Positions 10,301 to 17,902 of a stretch of 64,000 nt of DNA are shown here, piece by piece (within the stretch, counting starts at the first letter, position 1; each line of letters opens with the position of its first letter). Below the pieces are notes generated by a model. The model ran no database searches and was not told where the DNA came from. It worked only from the letters and a program-made list of their open reading frames with translations. This DNA comes from Rhizocola hellebori (GTDB lineage Bacteria > Actinomycetota > Actinomycetes > Mycobacteriales > Micromonosporaceae). Made by a program: the position numbers and the translations under genes. The stretch is from assembly GCF_016862955.1 (NCBI RefSeq), contig NZ_BONY01000002.1, forward strand, positions 62,001 through 126,000, written 5' to 3'.

Positions 10301-13300
10301 TGTCGCTGGACGCGATCGACAACACGTTGTCATCGTCATCGTAGGTCGAGGAGACGACCCGGTTGAGCCCGCCGGGATCGCTGACCGAGCCGGTCTGCCG
10401 CGACGCCGCGTCGACCTGATAGGTGGTGACCAGGCTGCCGTTGCCGGTGATCTGCTTGGTCAGGTTACCGGCCAGGTCGTAGAAGTTCTCCTCCATCAGG
10501 TAGGCACGCGCGCCCGCGTCGCGGCTTTCCTTGCGCCACTTGCGCCACACGGTGCCGTCGTCGTAGTAGTCGTAGCTGGTGGCCCAGCCCATCGCGTCGA
10601 CCGTGTTGGCGACGCGGCCGGCCGGGTCGTAGTCGATGGTGGAGATGACCAGGTTCGCCGGCGTGCTGGGCGCGTTGGGGTCGCCGGTCCAGTCCTTGAC
10701 CGACGCGGTCAGCTCCCGGCCCACCGCGTCGTAGGTGGTCAGCACGGTGACGCCGGAGGCGTTGGTCACCGACACCGCCTGGCCCAGCCCGTTGTAGAGG
10801 TAGGTGGTCTTCTTCCCGGCCGCATCCGTTGCCTGGTAAAGGTTTCCGTGGTTGTCGAAGGTGGAGCTGATGACGCGAGCGGCGTCCCCGCCCTCCAGAT
10901 CGGTGATGGTCTGCTTGGTGTTGTGGCCGTCGTAGTCGTACTCGAAGACGCTCTTGGCGCGGTGATAGGCGCCGGTGACCCGGTTGAGCACCCGCGGCAT
11001 GCTCTGCGAGCTCACCCGGGACTGCTTGTCGTAGGCCAGATCGGTGTCCAGTGCCGGATAGGCGGCGTTCTGCTCGTGCTGCCGGATCATCCGGCCCAGC
11101 GCGTCGTAGGTGAAGGTCGTCGCCTTGCCGGCCGCGTCGGTGATCGTGGCGACGTCGCCGGTGCGGTAGTAGGACACGGTCTGCACCCCGCCGCCGGGGC
11201 TGATGGTGCGCACCGGCAGTCCGGCCGGGATCCGGCCGGTGTCCACGGCTTCGGTGCCCGAGGGCAGGCTGAAGTCCATCCGGGTGGTGCGCCCGATCGG
11301 GTCGGTGACCGCCACCAGGTTGCACCGGCTGTCGTAGGTGTAAGTGGTCAGGTAGGTGTTGTCGGCCGGGCCCAAGGACCGGCCGTCGCGTGCGGTGAGC
11401 ATCTTGCCGTTGCACGGATCCAGCGGGTCGGCGGCGTTGTTGTAGTAGCTGTAGTAAACCGTGCCGCAGACGGCCGCGCTCGGGTCGGCCGACCGTTTCT
11501 GGCACGAGGTCTGCTCGGTGATGTTGCCCTGCTTGTCGTGCACGAACTGGACGTAGTTGCCGTTGGGGTCGGTCTGGGTGGCCAGCCGCCCGGTCAGCGC
11601 GTCATAGCCCATGCGGATGCGCTGCCCGGTCGCGTCGATGGTCTCGACCAGCCGCCCTGACGGTAGCTCAAAGCGTTGCTGGGTAAGCTTTGCGCCCGAC
11701 GGGTCGGTGATGGCGTACCGCTTGGTCAGCGCGGTGCCGGTGGCCTTGTTGCGCGAGCCCGCCTGCGCCGAGGCCACCGCGGCGGAAAGCTGCTTGCGGT
11801 AGATGGACACCTCGGCGATGTCGCCGGTGAAGTAACCGGTCGCGTTCTGCTGCGCGAAAGGCCACGAACCCGAGGACGGCCCGGCACCCACCTGCGCGAA
11901 AGTCATGCCGGCGGCACTGATGGCACCGGTCAGCGCGGTGGCGGTGACCGGCACGCCGTCCAGGTAGAGCATCTGCGAGTTCGTGGAGGCCGAAAGCAGC
12001 GCATGATGCCACTGCCCGTCATCGACCCGGCCGACCGACGCCAGCAGGTTGGTGGCGTTGCCGTTCCAGAACTTGCCCCGCAGCCGGCCATCGGTGCCCA
12101 CGTAAAGCGCCGGTGTCCAGGAGGCCGGGGTCGTGCCGATCGGCTGGTCCTGGTACCCGAAAAGCGTTCCCGTAGCGCCGGATCCGGCCTTGAACCACAG
12201 CGCGATCGACTGCGGCTGCGCTCCGGGCACGTCTTCGGGCGGCAGCTGCAGGTATCCCCCGGCGCCGTCGAAATGCGCCGCCCAGGTCGCGCCGCCGAAC
12301 GGCCCCTCCGCGGAGCCGAGCAGCACGTTGCCGCTGTATACGGCGGTGCCCCCGTCGAGTTCGTTGACCGCGTCGGAAACGCCGGTCTCCGACATGCGCC
12401 AGTAGTCGGCCGGCGATGCCCCGAGCACAGTGCTGCTGTGCACGAGGTATGAGCCCTCCACCGCCGGGGCATCGACCTTCCACAGTCCCCCGTTTTCGTC
12501 CGTCACCTGGGTGACGGTTGAGGTGATGGCGTCATAGCGCACGTCGGCGGCGATGTTGCCCGACGGCCGGGTGATGGTGGCCAGCGGGCGGTTGGCGTTG
12601 TCGCGGGCGGATTTGAGCGCGCTCACCTGTGCCTGCGTCAGCGGCCGGTCGAAGAAGGCCACCTCGCCGATGCTGCCGGAGAAGTAGTTCGCGTGCCCCT
12701 GGTTGGTCAGCGGCGTCGGGTTGGGGTAGCTGGGCCACTCGCCGCCGAAGAATCCGGCCCCGAGGTATTGGTACTTCTGGTTTCCGGCGACGACGAGACC
12801 GGTCTTTGTGCCGACCGCTACGCCGTCCTGGTACAGGGTCTGGCTGTTGCCCGACGCGGCGATCACCGCGTGATGCCACTGCCCGTCGTTGACCGCGGGG
12901 CCGGTCGAGGTCATCGAGGCGTGCTTGCTCGTGGTCCACACCTGTTCCGGCGACACCGGATTGACGCAGTCGCGCACCATCAGCACGTTGCCCTCGGCCG
13001 CGGCCTTCTGCACCACCAGACAGCGGCCGGTGGAAGACACCACGATGTTGCCGTTGGGGTCCATGCGCCACTTCTGGTTGGCGTTGGTGCTGCACGGATT
13101 GATCACGACGCCCCGGTTGGCGACCCCGTCCACCGCGTCCAGGCAGCGCAGCTGCCCGCCGACGGTGGTGCCGATGGTGCCGTTGCTGTTCCATGCCCAC
13201 TGCTGGCTGGTGGTGTTGTAACAGGTCCACAGGTGAGCCTTGGTGCCGGGGGCGTTCGACGGGCCGACCACGTCCATGCACAGCCCGGCCTCGCCCGCCA

Positions 13301-16300
13301 GCAGGCTGCCGAAGTTCGCCACCCCGGGCGCGACCGGGAACTGGCCGACGAGCTTGCCGGTGGTGTCGACATACAGCGTCGGGGTGTAGTTGCGGTTGGT
13401 GGTGCCCACGGTGATGGGCTGGTTCGACTGGCCGAGAATGACCCGGCCGGTGGCGGTGGTTTTGAACCACAGGCTCACGCTTCGGTACCCGGACTCGCTG
13501 ACCAGATTCTGCGGCAGCGCCACGCTGGCGTCGGTGCCGTTGAACTGTGCCGCGGTGCTGGGCGTGCCGACGAGCGGGCCGGGCTGTCCAAACGCGACGG
13601 TCGCCGAGGGCACGCCGTTGTCCGCGCCACCCTGATCCAGCGCGCTGCTGACCGCCGACGACGACCCGGCCGCGTCATTGAGCCGCCAGTTTGAGGTGGG
13701 GCCAAGGTTTTCCACCAGCGACGGGTACCCAGTCCCCTGCGCCGCATAGGCATAGACCGTGCAGTGCACGCTGTCGTCGGGCGGGCACACCTTGGTCAGC
13801 AGCTGGCCGGTGTAGGTGAAGACCCAGGTCGATATGGTGCTGGCGTCCCCGGGCGTGGCCGGGTCGGTGGCCACCTGGGTCACGTGCCCGCCCGACCAGG
13901 TGAACGACAGCGCCCGCCCCGAGGCGGAGGTCATCTTCGACACCTGCAGGCTTCCGGCCGGGTAGGTCAGCGTCTCCTTGCGCCCGCCCGCGTCGGTCAG
14001 CGAGGTGACCGCATAGGCGCCGCCGCTGGCCTGGGTGAAGTCATAGGTGATGCCGTCGCGGTCGCGCAGCCGGTAGCCGAAGACCGGGGCGCTGACCGTG
14101 GCCGGGCAGGTGATGACCTGCGCGGAACTGTTCAGGCAGCTCAGTTTCGCGCTGCTGCCCTGCGGCGGGGCCCAGCTGTGGTCGGCCCGGCGGCCGAAGA
14201 CGGCCTCCTGGCCACCGGAGTAGACCACCGAAAGTGTTTGCGGCGCATGGGAAGTGGCGTCCACGTCCAACTCGGAGATCCGCATGTCGGCCAGGCTGGA
14301 CCAGCCGGTGCCGAAGGCGAGCGTGCTGCGGGTGTCAAGGCTGTTGTAGGTGCGCCGGTTGTCCAGCGGCGGCCCCACGGTCGCGATCTTCACGTCCGTG
14401 GCCGAGGTGGTGTAGTTGCCAGCGCTGGGCTCGAATCCCTTCACCCCGTTCTCGGCCAGCCGCGACGTGACCGGCGGCTGCACCGGCAGCGTGGTCAGGC
14501 TGTACACCGAGGGCGGGCTGGAGCTGGCGCCGTCGCTGGCCACGATAGCCCAGCTGTACGCCTCGCCCTTTTGCAGCTTTCCGGCCGGTACCTGCCACGA
14601 CGACGACGCGATCTGGCCGGAGTCCGCGACCACCGCGCCGTTGTCGTCGTAGACCTGGAACTGATATGTGAACGGCGAGCCGGAGTGGTCCGGGTCGTGC
14701 GCCTGCGCGATGAGCACCGGGGTGAGGCTGGGCGAGTTGTAGCCCGATGGCGGGTAGGCCCCGTCGACCTGGGGGGTACCCGGTCCGGTGTAGACCAGAA
14801 TCAGGTAGGGCGAGTAGGCGTAGTTGGCGTAGTTGCGTGAGGTGAAGCGTTTCCATTGGGTGCTGTCGGTCTCCGACGGCGCCACCAGAGCGAGCCCGTT
14901 GTTGGCCGTCCCGGTCAGCCACGCCTGGATCGGCGCGGTCTGCAGGGTGAAGGTGACCCCGGTGCCGACGCTTCGGTTGCCTTCGTCGTTGCCGCACGCC
15001 GCGCCGGGGTTCGGGGTGGCCGAACCCATTTCCGCGCCGAGGCTCGGGCCCGGCCAGTCGACCGTGGCCGCCTCCCACGCCGAGGTGACCGGTTTGACGA
15101 GGACCTTCTTCGCGGTGCAGTTGTAGGTCCACGACAGCCACGCCCACAGGTACGCGGCCGAAATCGTCGAACCGGCGAAGCTGGACGAGAACCCGGTGAA
15201 ATGCATCAGCGAGCGGGCGACATGGGTGCCGCCGTCGTAGGTGCCCACAGCAAGGTTGTCCTCGGCGGAATGGTCGACGCTACTGGTCTTGTATACGTAG
15301 GTGTCGCCGGTCTCTTTGAACGACGAGGGGTCCAGGGTGACCGGGAAGACCCGCGCCGGGTCGGCGAGCCACTTCGCGTCCGGGGTCACCCGCAGCGTCG
15401 TGCCGCCGTTGACAAGCTCGTAGCGCACATCGTCGGATCGGGTGAAATCGCCTGAGGCGCGGTCGAATTTGGCATCGGTCATGAAACCGGCCGGAGTGGA
15501 CGCCTGGACCAGACCGGCGGAGTCCTTGAACAGCACCGAGCCGTTGGGGGCCAGCGACGCGGTCAGGCCCTCCAGGTCGAGCGGGAAGTCGAACGAGGCC
15601 GGCACCTGTGCTGAGTGCAGGATCAGCGACTCCTTCACCCCGATGCCAAGCGTCTCCAGCTTGAGGTCCACGCCTGGCAAGACCCCGCGATACAGCGCGG
15701 AGTTCGCGTCAAGCAACGGCCTCACGGCCGCCGCCCCGGATAGCCCATAGGAATAGGAGTGCCCGGCGTCAAGCCGCATCGTCACCAGATGCGCATCCGC
15801 GCTGTCGCGGCCCAGCGTGAAGTCGGTGTCGGCCGCTTTCTGGGCCACCCGGCCGTCGCCGGCCAGGTGCAGCTGCCGGTCGATGCGCTGCCACACGCCC
15901 CGGCCGTCCTTGTAGTTGACCGGGTCCTGGTACACCTTGCGAGCGAACGAGCCGTCCGCGTTGCGGTACATGTCCGAGGTCGGCGTGGACTCCTCCGCTA
16001 TGCGCACACTGGTCGCCGGATCGAACGTGCCGAACCGGTGCGGCGTGACGAACGGCTTGGTGACCCGCTGTTTGGCCGGCGGCCCGTCGGACAGGCCATT
16101 CGGGTCGGTCGCCGACGTCGGCACCTGATGGCTGTGCCGGTCGGCGCTGCCCACCACCTGGTGCGGAATCTGCCCGAACGCACCGGCGGCGAAGGAGGGC
16201 GACTGCTTGAGCCACGACCACAGCCATGCCAACGGGAAGCCGCCGTCGCTGGGCAAGGCCCCGGACGGCAGCCCGAACGAAATCGCCATGGCGAGGACAA

Positions 16301-16328
16301 GAGGAACCACGATGCGAACGCCGCGCAT
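4314..16328 (-). CDS. Giant secreted RHS/YD-repeat polymorphic toxin with HINT domain and variable C-terminal tip
   Basis: This 4,004-aa protein starts at ATG 16328 with a signal peptide (~residues 1-24). A DNRLRE-like domain at ~340-510 is followed by a LamG-type domain interrupted by a ricin-B lectin module (~1010-1125; repeated Q-W motifs) and a second LamG (~1340-1510). RHS/YD repeats come next. A third LamG holds four FG-GAP/VCBS units (GDLNGDGLDDLL, GDVDGDGRDDVV and relatives), then more YD repeats. The RHS-associated core ends at DPSGH (3352-3356). Glycine-rich hydrophobic helices follow (~3530-3630). A HINT domain starts near HSFDPATKVLLASG (~3709) and ends at VLVHNC (Asn3875-Cys3876). 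The last ~129 residues are a toxin tip of unassigned family containing GTYHWDDQLG and PHLQIHTFEGP. The HINT position normally occupied by the nucleophilic Cys is Leu3708. Role: contact-dependent or secreted antagonism, inferred from architecture. Confidence 0.92.
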   Translation of the reverse strand: MRGVRIVVPLVLAMAISFGLPSGALPSDGGFPLAWLWSWLKQSPSFAAGAFGQIPHQVVGSADRHSHQVPTSATDPNGLSDGPPAKQRVTKPFVTPHRFGTFDPATSVRIAEESTPTSDMYRNADGSFARKVYQDPVNYKDGRGVWQRIDRQLHLAGDGRVAQKAADTDFTLGRDSADAHLVTMRLDAGHSYSYGLSGAAAVRPLLDANSALYRGVLPGVDLKLETLGIGVKESLILHSAQVPASFDFPLDLEGLTASLAPNGSVLFKDSAGLVQASTPAGFMTDAKFDRASGDFTRSDDVRYELVNGGTTLRVTPDAKWLADPARVFPVTLDPSSFKETGDTYVYKTSSVDHSAEDNLAVGTYDGGTHVARSLMHFTGFSSSFAGSTISAAYLWAWLSWTYNCTAKKVLVKPVTSAWEAATVDWPGPSLGAEMGSATPNPGAACGNDEGNRSVGTGVTFTLQTAPIQAWLTGTANNGLALVAPSETDSTQWKRFTSRNYANYAYSPYLILVYTGPGTPQVDGAYPPSGYNSPSLTPVLIAQAHDPDHSGSPFTYQFQVYDDNGAVVADSGQIASSSWQVPAGKLQKGEAYSWAIVASDGASSSPPSVYSLTTLPVQPPVTSRLAENGVKGFEPSAGNYTTSATDVKIATVGPPLDNRRTYNSLDTRSTLAFGTGWSSLADMRISELDVDATSHAPQTLSVVYSGGQEAVFGRRADHSWAPPQGSSAKLSCLNSSAQVITCPATVSAPVFGYRLRDRDGITYDFTQASGGAYAVTSLTDAGGRKETLTYPAGSLQVSKMTSASGRALSFTWSGGHVTQVATDPATPGDASTISTWVFTYTGQLLTKVCPPDDSVHCTVYAYAAQGTGYPSLVENLGPTSNWRLNDAAGSSSAVSSALDQGGADNGVPSATVAFGQPGPLVGTPSTAAQFNGTDASVALPQNLVSESGYRSVSLWFKTTATGRVILGQSNQPITVGTTNRNYTPTLYVDTTGKLVGQFPVAPGVANFGSLLAGEAGLCMDVVGPSNAPGTKAHLWTCYNTTSQQWAWNSNGTIGTTVGGQLRCLDAVDGVANRGVVINPCSTNANQKWRMDPNGNIVVSSTGRCLVVQKAAAEGNVLMVRDCVNPVSPEQVWTTSKHASMTSTGPAVNDGQWHHAVIAASGNSQTLYQDGVAVGTKTGLVVAGNQKYQYLGAGFFGGEWPSYPNPTPLTNQGHANYFSGSIGEVAFFDRPLTQAQVSALKSARDNANRPLATITRPSGNIAADVRYDAITSTVTQVTDENGGLWKVDAPAVEGSYLVHSSTVLGASPADYWRMSETGVSDAVNELDGGTAVYSGNVLLGSAEGPFGGATWAAHFDGAGGYLQLPPEDVPGAQPQSIALWFKAGSGATGTLFGYQDQPIGTTPASWTPALYVGTDGRLRGKFWNGNATNLLASVGRVDDGQWHHALLSASTNSQMLYLDGVPVTATALTGAISAAGMTFAQVGAGPSSGSWPFAQQNATGYFTGDIAEVSIYRKQLSAAVASAQAGSRNKATGTALTKRYAITDPSGAKLTQQRFELPSGRLVETIDATGQRIRMGYDALTGRLATQTDPNGNYVQFVHDKQGNITEQTSCQKRSADPSAAVCGTVYYSYYNNAADPLDPCNGKMLTARDGRSLGPADNTYLTTYTYDSRCNLVAVTDPIGRTTRMDFSLPSGTEAVDTGRIPAGLPVRTISPGGGVQTVSYYRTGDVATITDAAGKATTFTYDALGRMIRQHEQNAAYPALDTDLAYDKQSRVSSQSMPRVLNRVTGAYHRAKSVFEYDYDGHNTKQTITDLEGGDAARVISSTFDNHGNLYQATDAAGKKTTYLYNGLGQAVSVTNASGVTVLTTYDAVGRELTASVKDWTGDPNAPSTPANLVISTIDYDPAGRVANTVDAMGWATSYDYYDDGTVWRKWRKESRDAGARAYLMEENFYDLAGNLTKQITGNGSLVTTYQVDAASRQTGSVSDPGGLNRVVSSTYDDDDNVLSIASSDTGGVTLDLNRWTYDPQSNVLSHTVYNGPQGANPHNAGNARWLNAGALAPDALGGNTLSAVGNVTLSGTDASFDGTGYLTSATSAVDTRSSFTVSAWTQVNSTAIPVTIASQDGTAVSGFTLYYNRATGRWNFTMPRDDSRGAGYETVASSTAVSVGAWTHLAGVYDARAKTMKIYVNGVLAGTQKRVALPWGASGKFVIGAAKSGADLNGRPDLLIRDTAGAARYYRNSGGDTATNSIPGATVDLGSGFTGVPTALGDLNGDGLDDLLRCESSGLLLQLNTGQGDANTFSSTATNILNPCPYSQIAAGDVDGDGRDDVVAVATSGGNLVYHHQTGGTGTSQLSSAITVRTNVGGNTYAMGDMDGDGRCDLVVRTPAGILYWEKGAGDGTFATGVQIGNGWTNYLFTAGDYNGDGTVDIIAKSTVAPLGLYIYPNYPANGQPNIAGTPRIQVGSGTFSTTAFMAAGHLDGDGEANLRGLIRDVQVYPRALTDAEVATVKAGTLSPAGVLGERTRFALDKRGLVIAQTDPLGNVWQYENDEAGRQVVSTAPSVATMTNGVLTTLPPISTIGYDTFGSATETRDPTGKVTVTEYDSAGRALAQRLPSYTPPGSSTPLLPRTSRTFTSTGQVASETDPMGNVTSYTYDQMGRLAKITPPNLKAVSYTYDLLGDVLSVTDPTGAKNTSTYDFLGRKCTTTQLVRQTSATYTTSFGYGVAETPCTAAIVAGDPMRQSLVDSPSHFKSHATFTKAGEVASATDPANNVTGYQYDARGRVTKATQADGTYLKPTFNLAGQVTATTSYTAANAVVTTTSQSFDKAGRVVTATDARGTTRTYTYDATGLLQQATQPVTAATGITDKYWYDPAGRQTRFTDGRNNSFDTVYNVWGLPESNIEPSTAAHPALADRTFTFGYDLNGRVGTQLSPGNVTVTNGYDTMGNLRTQHGVAGSVITDRTFSYDDAGRMTEFSGASGTNTITYDDRGLPLSVNGTSGNASATWGPEGQLLTRTDAAGTTGFAYDTAGRLKTITNGTLKLDYGYNNLNQVTSVTHGNANVRVLGYHTGTHRLMTDELKTTGGATVGKISYDWDLNGNEISKTTTGFGGPNVTNTYLYDLADRITSWSDGVASTAYTYDNSGNRITAGTNNFTYDARNRLLTSSTGGTSYTYTPRGTLSGTTVGTVTTSTTADAFGQITGQGSQSYSYDALGRSIRPGHSFSGTGNDLAADATAQYIRAPGGDLAGVADTSGNSKVYTWTDLHSDVVAQFGATDTTLSRNAKYEPFGKPIGTSSLIGSLGFQSEWTDTSTGRVNMAARWYNPDTGQFDSRDSIADPGNPNRYSYVANNPLTNVDPSGHMRMNEDGGSAPQTPKGPVCRGSEHAHGCGTDGGGTPEPPCHGGEYAPGCGSKRGDIRVDPVKKTCDRVIGDHTKCMLDPPKEVVCPTATGAKVFENCTVLKVTKDTCEINGVVIPKDQLPAEARDCEEYARIMDLRGGQYEGYEDGTDRDHVTAFLIGEVLQDTAMKGIEKAEAEKQAKCQASFWCRNASTVGAIAGAVAGVIVGAVCMAVTAGAGSIGCAFAAGFVGGFVGSLTTGALQGKSGSELWGGALIDGAIGGVIGVLTLGLGAGLGAGVRALLRTAGGKAASSAATSAAKAAAAKVASTAVGKAANATLSAVRNTAIKFENKVGSNVACAVRDVGMAVAQEARNLHSFDPATKVLLASGVAVAIADIKLGDKVLATDPLTGHTSEQPVTALHKNIDLDLTDITVSSTPAEGSPAADLGRRTAQGTGTTRGPTSTTVLHTTQHHPLWDATTGSWVIAAGLKPGQSTLTGPDGQTLYVIAVRNFDGVKEMRDLTVANVHTYYVVAGDTPVLVHNCGGKVPGHPESCRCGGGSPDIPWSSPKVGQAARDLKNGATSAMVGSRSEAEEIFLGQYQAAGYRNAAGFDGPGTRQYFGSKAGTYHWDDQLGDDGRVLGHGPGNTDGDFPHLQIHTFEGPIVRIFWGGR

Positions 16329-16420
16329 GTCAAAGCCTCCGTGAAGCGTGGCAGGTACCGGAGCCGCGATGCTGGCACCGGGCGGTTTCAGATCGGTTTC
16401 GCCGCCCCTTGTGCGCAGAA

Positions 16421-16435
16421 GGAAACGGTGTTTCC
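16421..16435 (+). promoter_or_regulatory. Operator palindrome GGAAAC-GGT-GTTTCC (site 1)
   Basis: This is a perfect 6-3-6 palindrome located 9 nt before the ATG of the acyl-CoA synthetase gene and downstream of the divergent RHS start. It is the most symmetric of the copies in the window and resembles the IclR-family box TGGAAATnATTTCCA. No convincing -35/-10 pair was seen around it. The spacing suggests the transcript of the synthetase begins within or just after the site. Confidence 0.75.
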
Positions 16436-16444
16436 ATCTGGGGC

Positions 16445-17902
16445 ATGCTCTCTATTGCCGGTGGGGTACGCGAGTTCGCCCGCGCCACCCCGAAAACGGT
16501 CGCGGTCATCGACGGCGAACGCCAGCTGACCTATGCCGAGCTTGACGACAGGTCGTCGCGGCTGGCGCAGGCGCTGCTCGGGCGGGGGCTGACGCCCGGC
16601 GACCGGGTCGGGGTGCTGCTGGGCAACCGGATGGAGTACCCGGAGATAGCGGCCGGGCTGGCCAAGGCGGGCCTGGTGATGGTGCCGCTCAACCCGCGGC
16701 TGACCATGCCCGAAATCGAGTTCATCCTGGACCACTCGCAGGCGCGGGCCTGGATCGCCGACGGCGACTACTCCTGCACACTGCGCCTGGACGACACCTA
16801 CGAAAAAGCGCTCGCGGAAGCGTCCAGCCACGACCCACGGATCGCGGTCGATGAGCGTGAAACGTTCTGCGTGGCCTACACCTCGGGTACCACCGGCGAC
16901 CCCAAAGGCGTGCAGATCTCCCACCGGTCGCGGGTTCTGACGTTCTACGCCAGCGCGCTGGAGTGGGGCCTCGGGCCGGGGCGGCGCACGATCGCGGTGG
17001 CCCCGATGTACCACGGCGCCGGTTTCGCCTTCGGCTACACCGCCGTCTTCTGCGGGGGCACGGTGAGCATGCTGCGCTCGTTCGACCCAGCCGCGCTGCT
17101 GGAGATGATCGCCCGGGACCGGGCCCAGTCGGTGTTCCTGGTGCCCACCCACGCCCAGCTGCTGCGGCCGCTGATGGACGGCAGCCACGATCTGTCGTCA
17201 TTGGACACGTTGTTCTTCAATGCCGCAGCTCTGCCCAAACCGCTCAAGGAGTGGGTGCTCGACGCCTTCGCCGGCGTCGGCGTGCACGAGCTTTACGGGT
17301 CCACCGAAGCCGGGGTGGTGACCAACCTGCGCCCGGCGCACGCGCGCAGCAAGGCCGGGTCGGTGGGTCATCCGTGGTTCGCCACCGAGGTGCGGGTCGT
17401 CGACGACGAGGGGCAGCCGGTGCCGGCGGGCACGCCCGGGGAGTTGTTCAGCCGGTCGCCGTACCTGATGAATGGTTATCTGCACAACGAGGCCGCGACC
17501 GCCGCATGCACCACCCAGGACGGGTTCCTGACCTCCGGCGACGTGGTGGTCGTCGACGACGAGGGCTTCATCAGCATCGTCGATCGCAAGAAGGACGTCA
17601 TCATCACCGGCGGGGTCAACGTGTACCCGCGTGACGTGGAGGAGGCGCTGGTCACCCATCCCCTGGTAAGGGAGGCGGCCGTGGTCGGGGTGCCCGACGA
17701 GCGTTGGGGCGAAAGCGTTACGGCTTTTGTGGTCTGCCACGACTCGCTCACCACGGAGGCGCTCGACGCCCATGTGCGCGAGCGGCTGGCCGGCTACAAG
17801 ACACCGAAGTCCTACCAGGTGGTGGAGGCGCTGCCGCGCAACGCCGCCGGCAAGGTGCTCAAGCGGCAGTTGCGCGACGAGCTTACTCAGCGCGAGATGT
17901 AG
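16445..17902 (+). CDS. Acyl-CoA synthetase (class I adenylate-forming enzyme)
   Basis: This 485-aa enzyme is predicted to activate a carboxylic acid to its CoA thioester through an acyl-adenylate. The phosphate-binding loop YTSGTTGDPKGV lies at ~145-156. The motif YGSTEAG, the hinge-region sequence LTSGDVVVVDDEGF, DRKKDVIITGG and the C-terminal catalytic lysine in RNAAGKVLKRQ are all present. The open frame extends upstream to 16226, but the ATG at 16445 starts the conserved N-terminus (AGGVREFARATPKTVAV) and is preceded by the operator palindrome. The gene is convergent with the hydantoinase-like gene, and their 3' ends overlap by 16 nt. The acid substrate is unknown; phytol-derived or pyrrole-side-chain acids are possible from context. 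Confidence 0.88.
   Translation: MLSIAGGVREFARATPKTVAVIDGERQLTYAELDDRSSRLAQALLGRGLTPGDRVGVLLGNRMEYPEIAAGLAKAGLVMVPLNPRLTMPEIEFILDHSQARAWIADGDYSCTLRLDDTYEKALAEASSHDPRIAVDERETFCVAYTSGTTGDPKGVQISHRSRVLTFYASALEWGLGPGRRTIAVAPMYHGAGFAFGYTAVFCGGTVSMLRSFDPAALLEMIARDRAQSVFLVPTHAQLLRPLMDGSHDLSSLDTLFFNAAALPKPLKEWVLDAFAGVGVHELYGSTEAGVVTNLRPAHARSKAGSVGHPWFATEVRVVDDEGQPVPAGTPGELFSRSPYLMNGYLHNEAATAACTTQDGFLTSGDVVVVDDEGFISIVDRKKDVIITGGVNVYPRDVEEALVTHPLVREAAVVGVPDERWGESVTAFVVCHDSLTTEALDAHVRERLAGYKTPKSYQVVEALPRNAAGKVLKRQLRDELTQREM

Noticed and set aside
8904-11660. 918-codon plus-strand ORF opposite the RHS gene
   Set aside because: Same antisense effect; the amino-acid pattern is repetitive and biologically meaningless.
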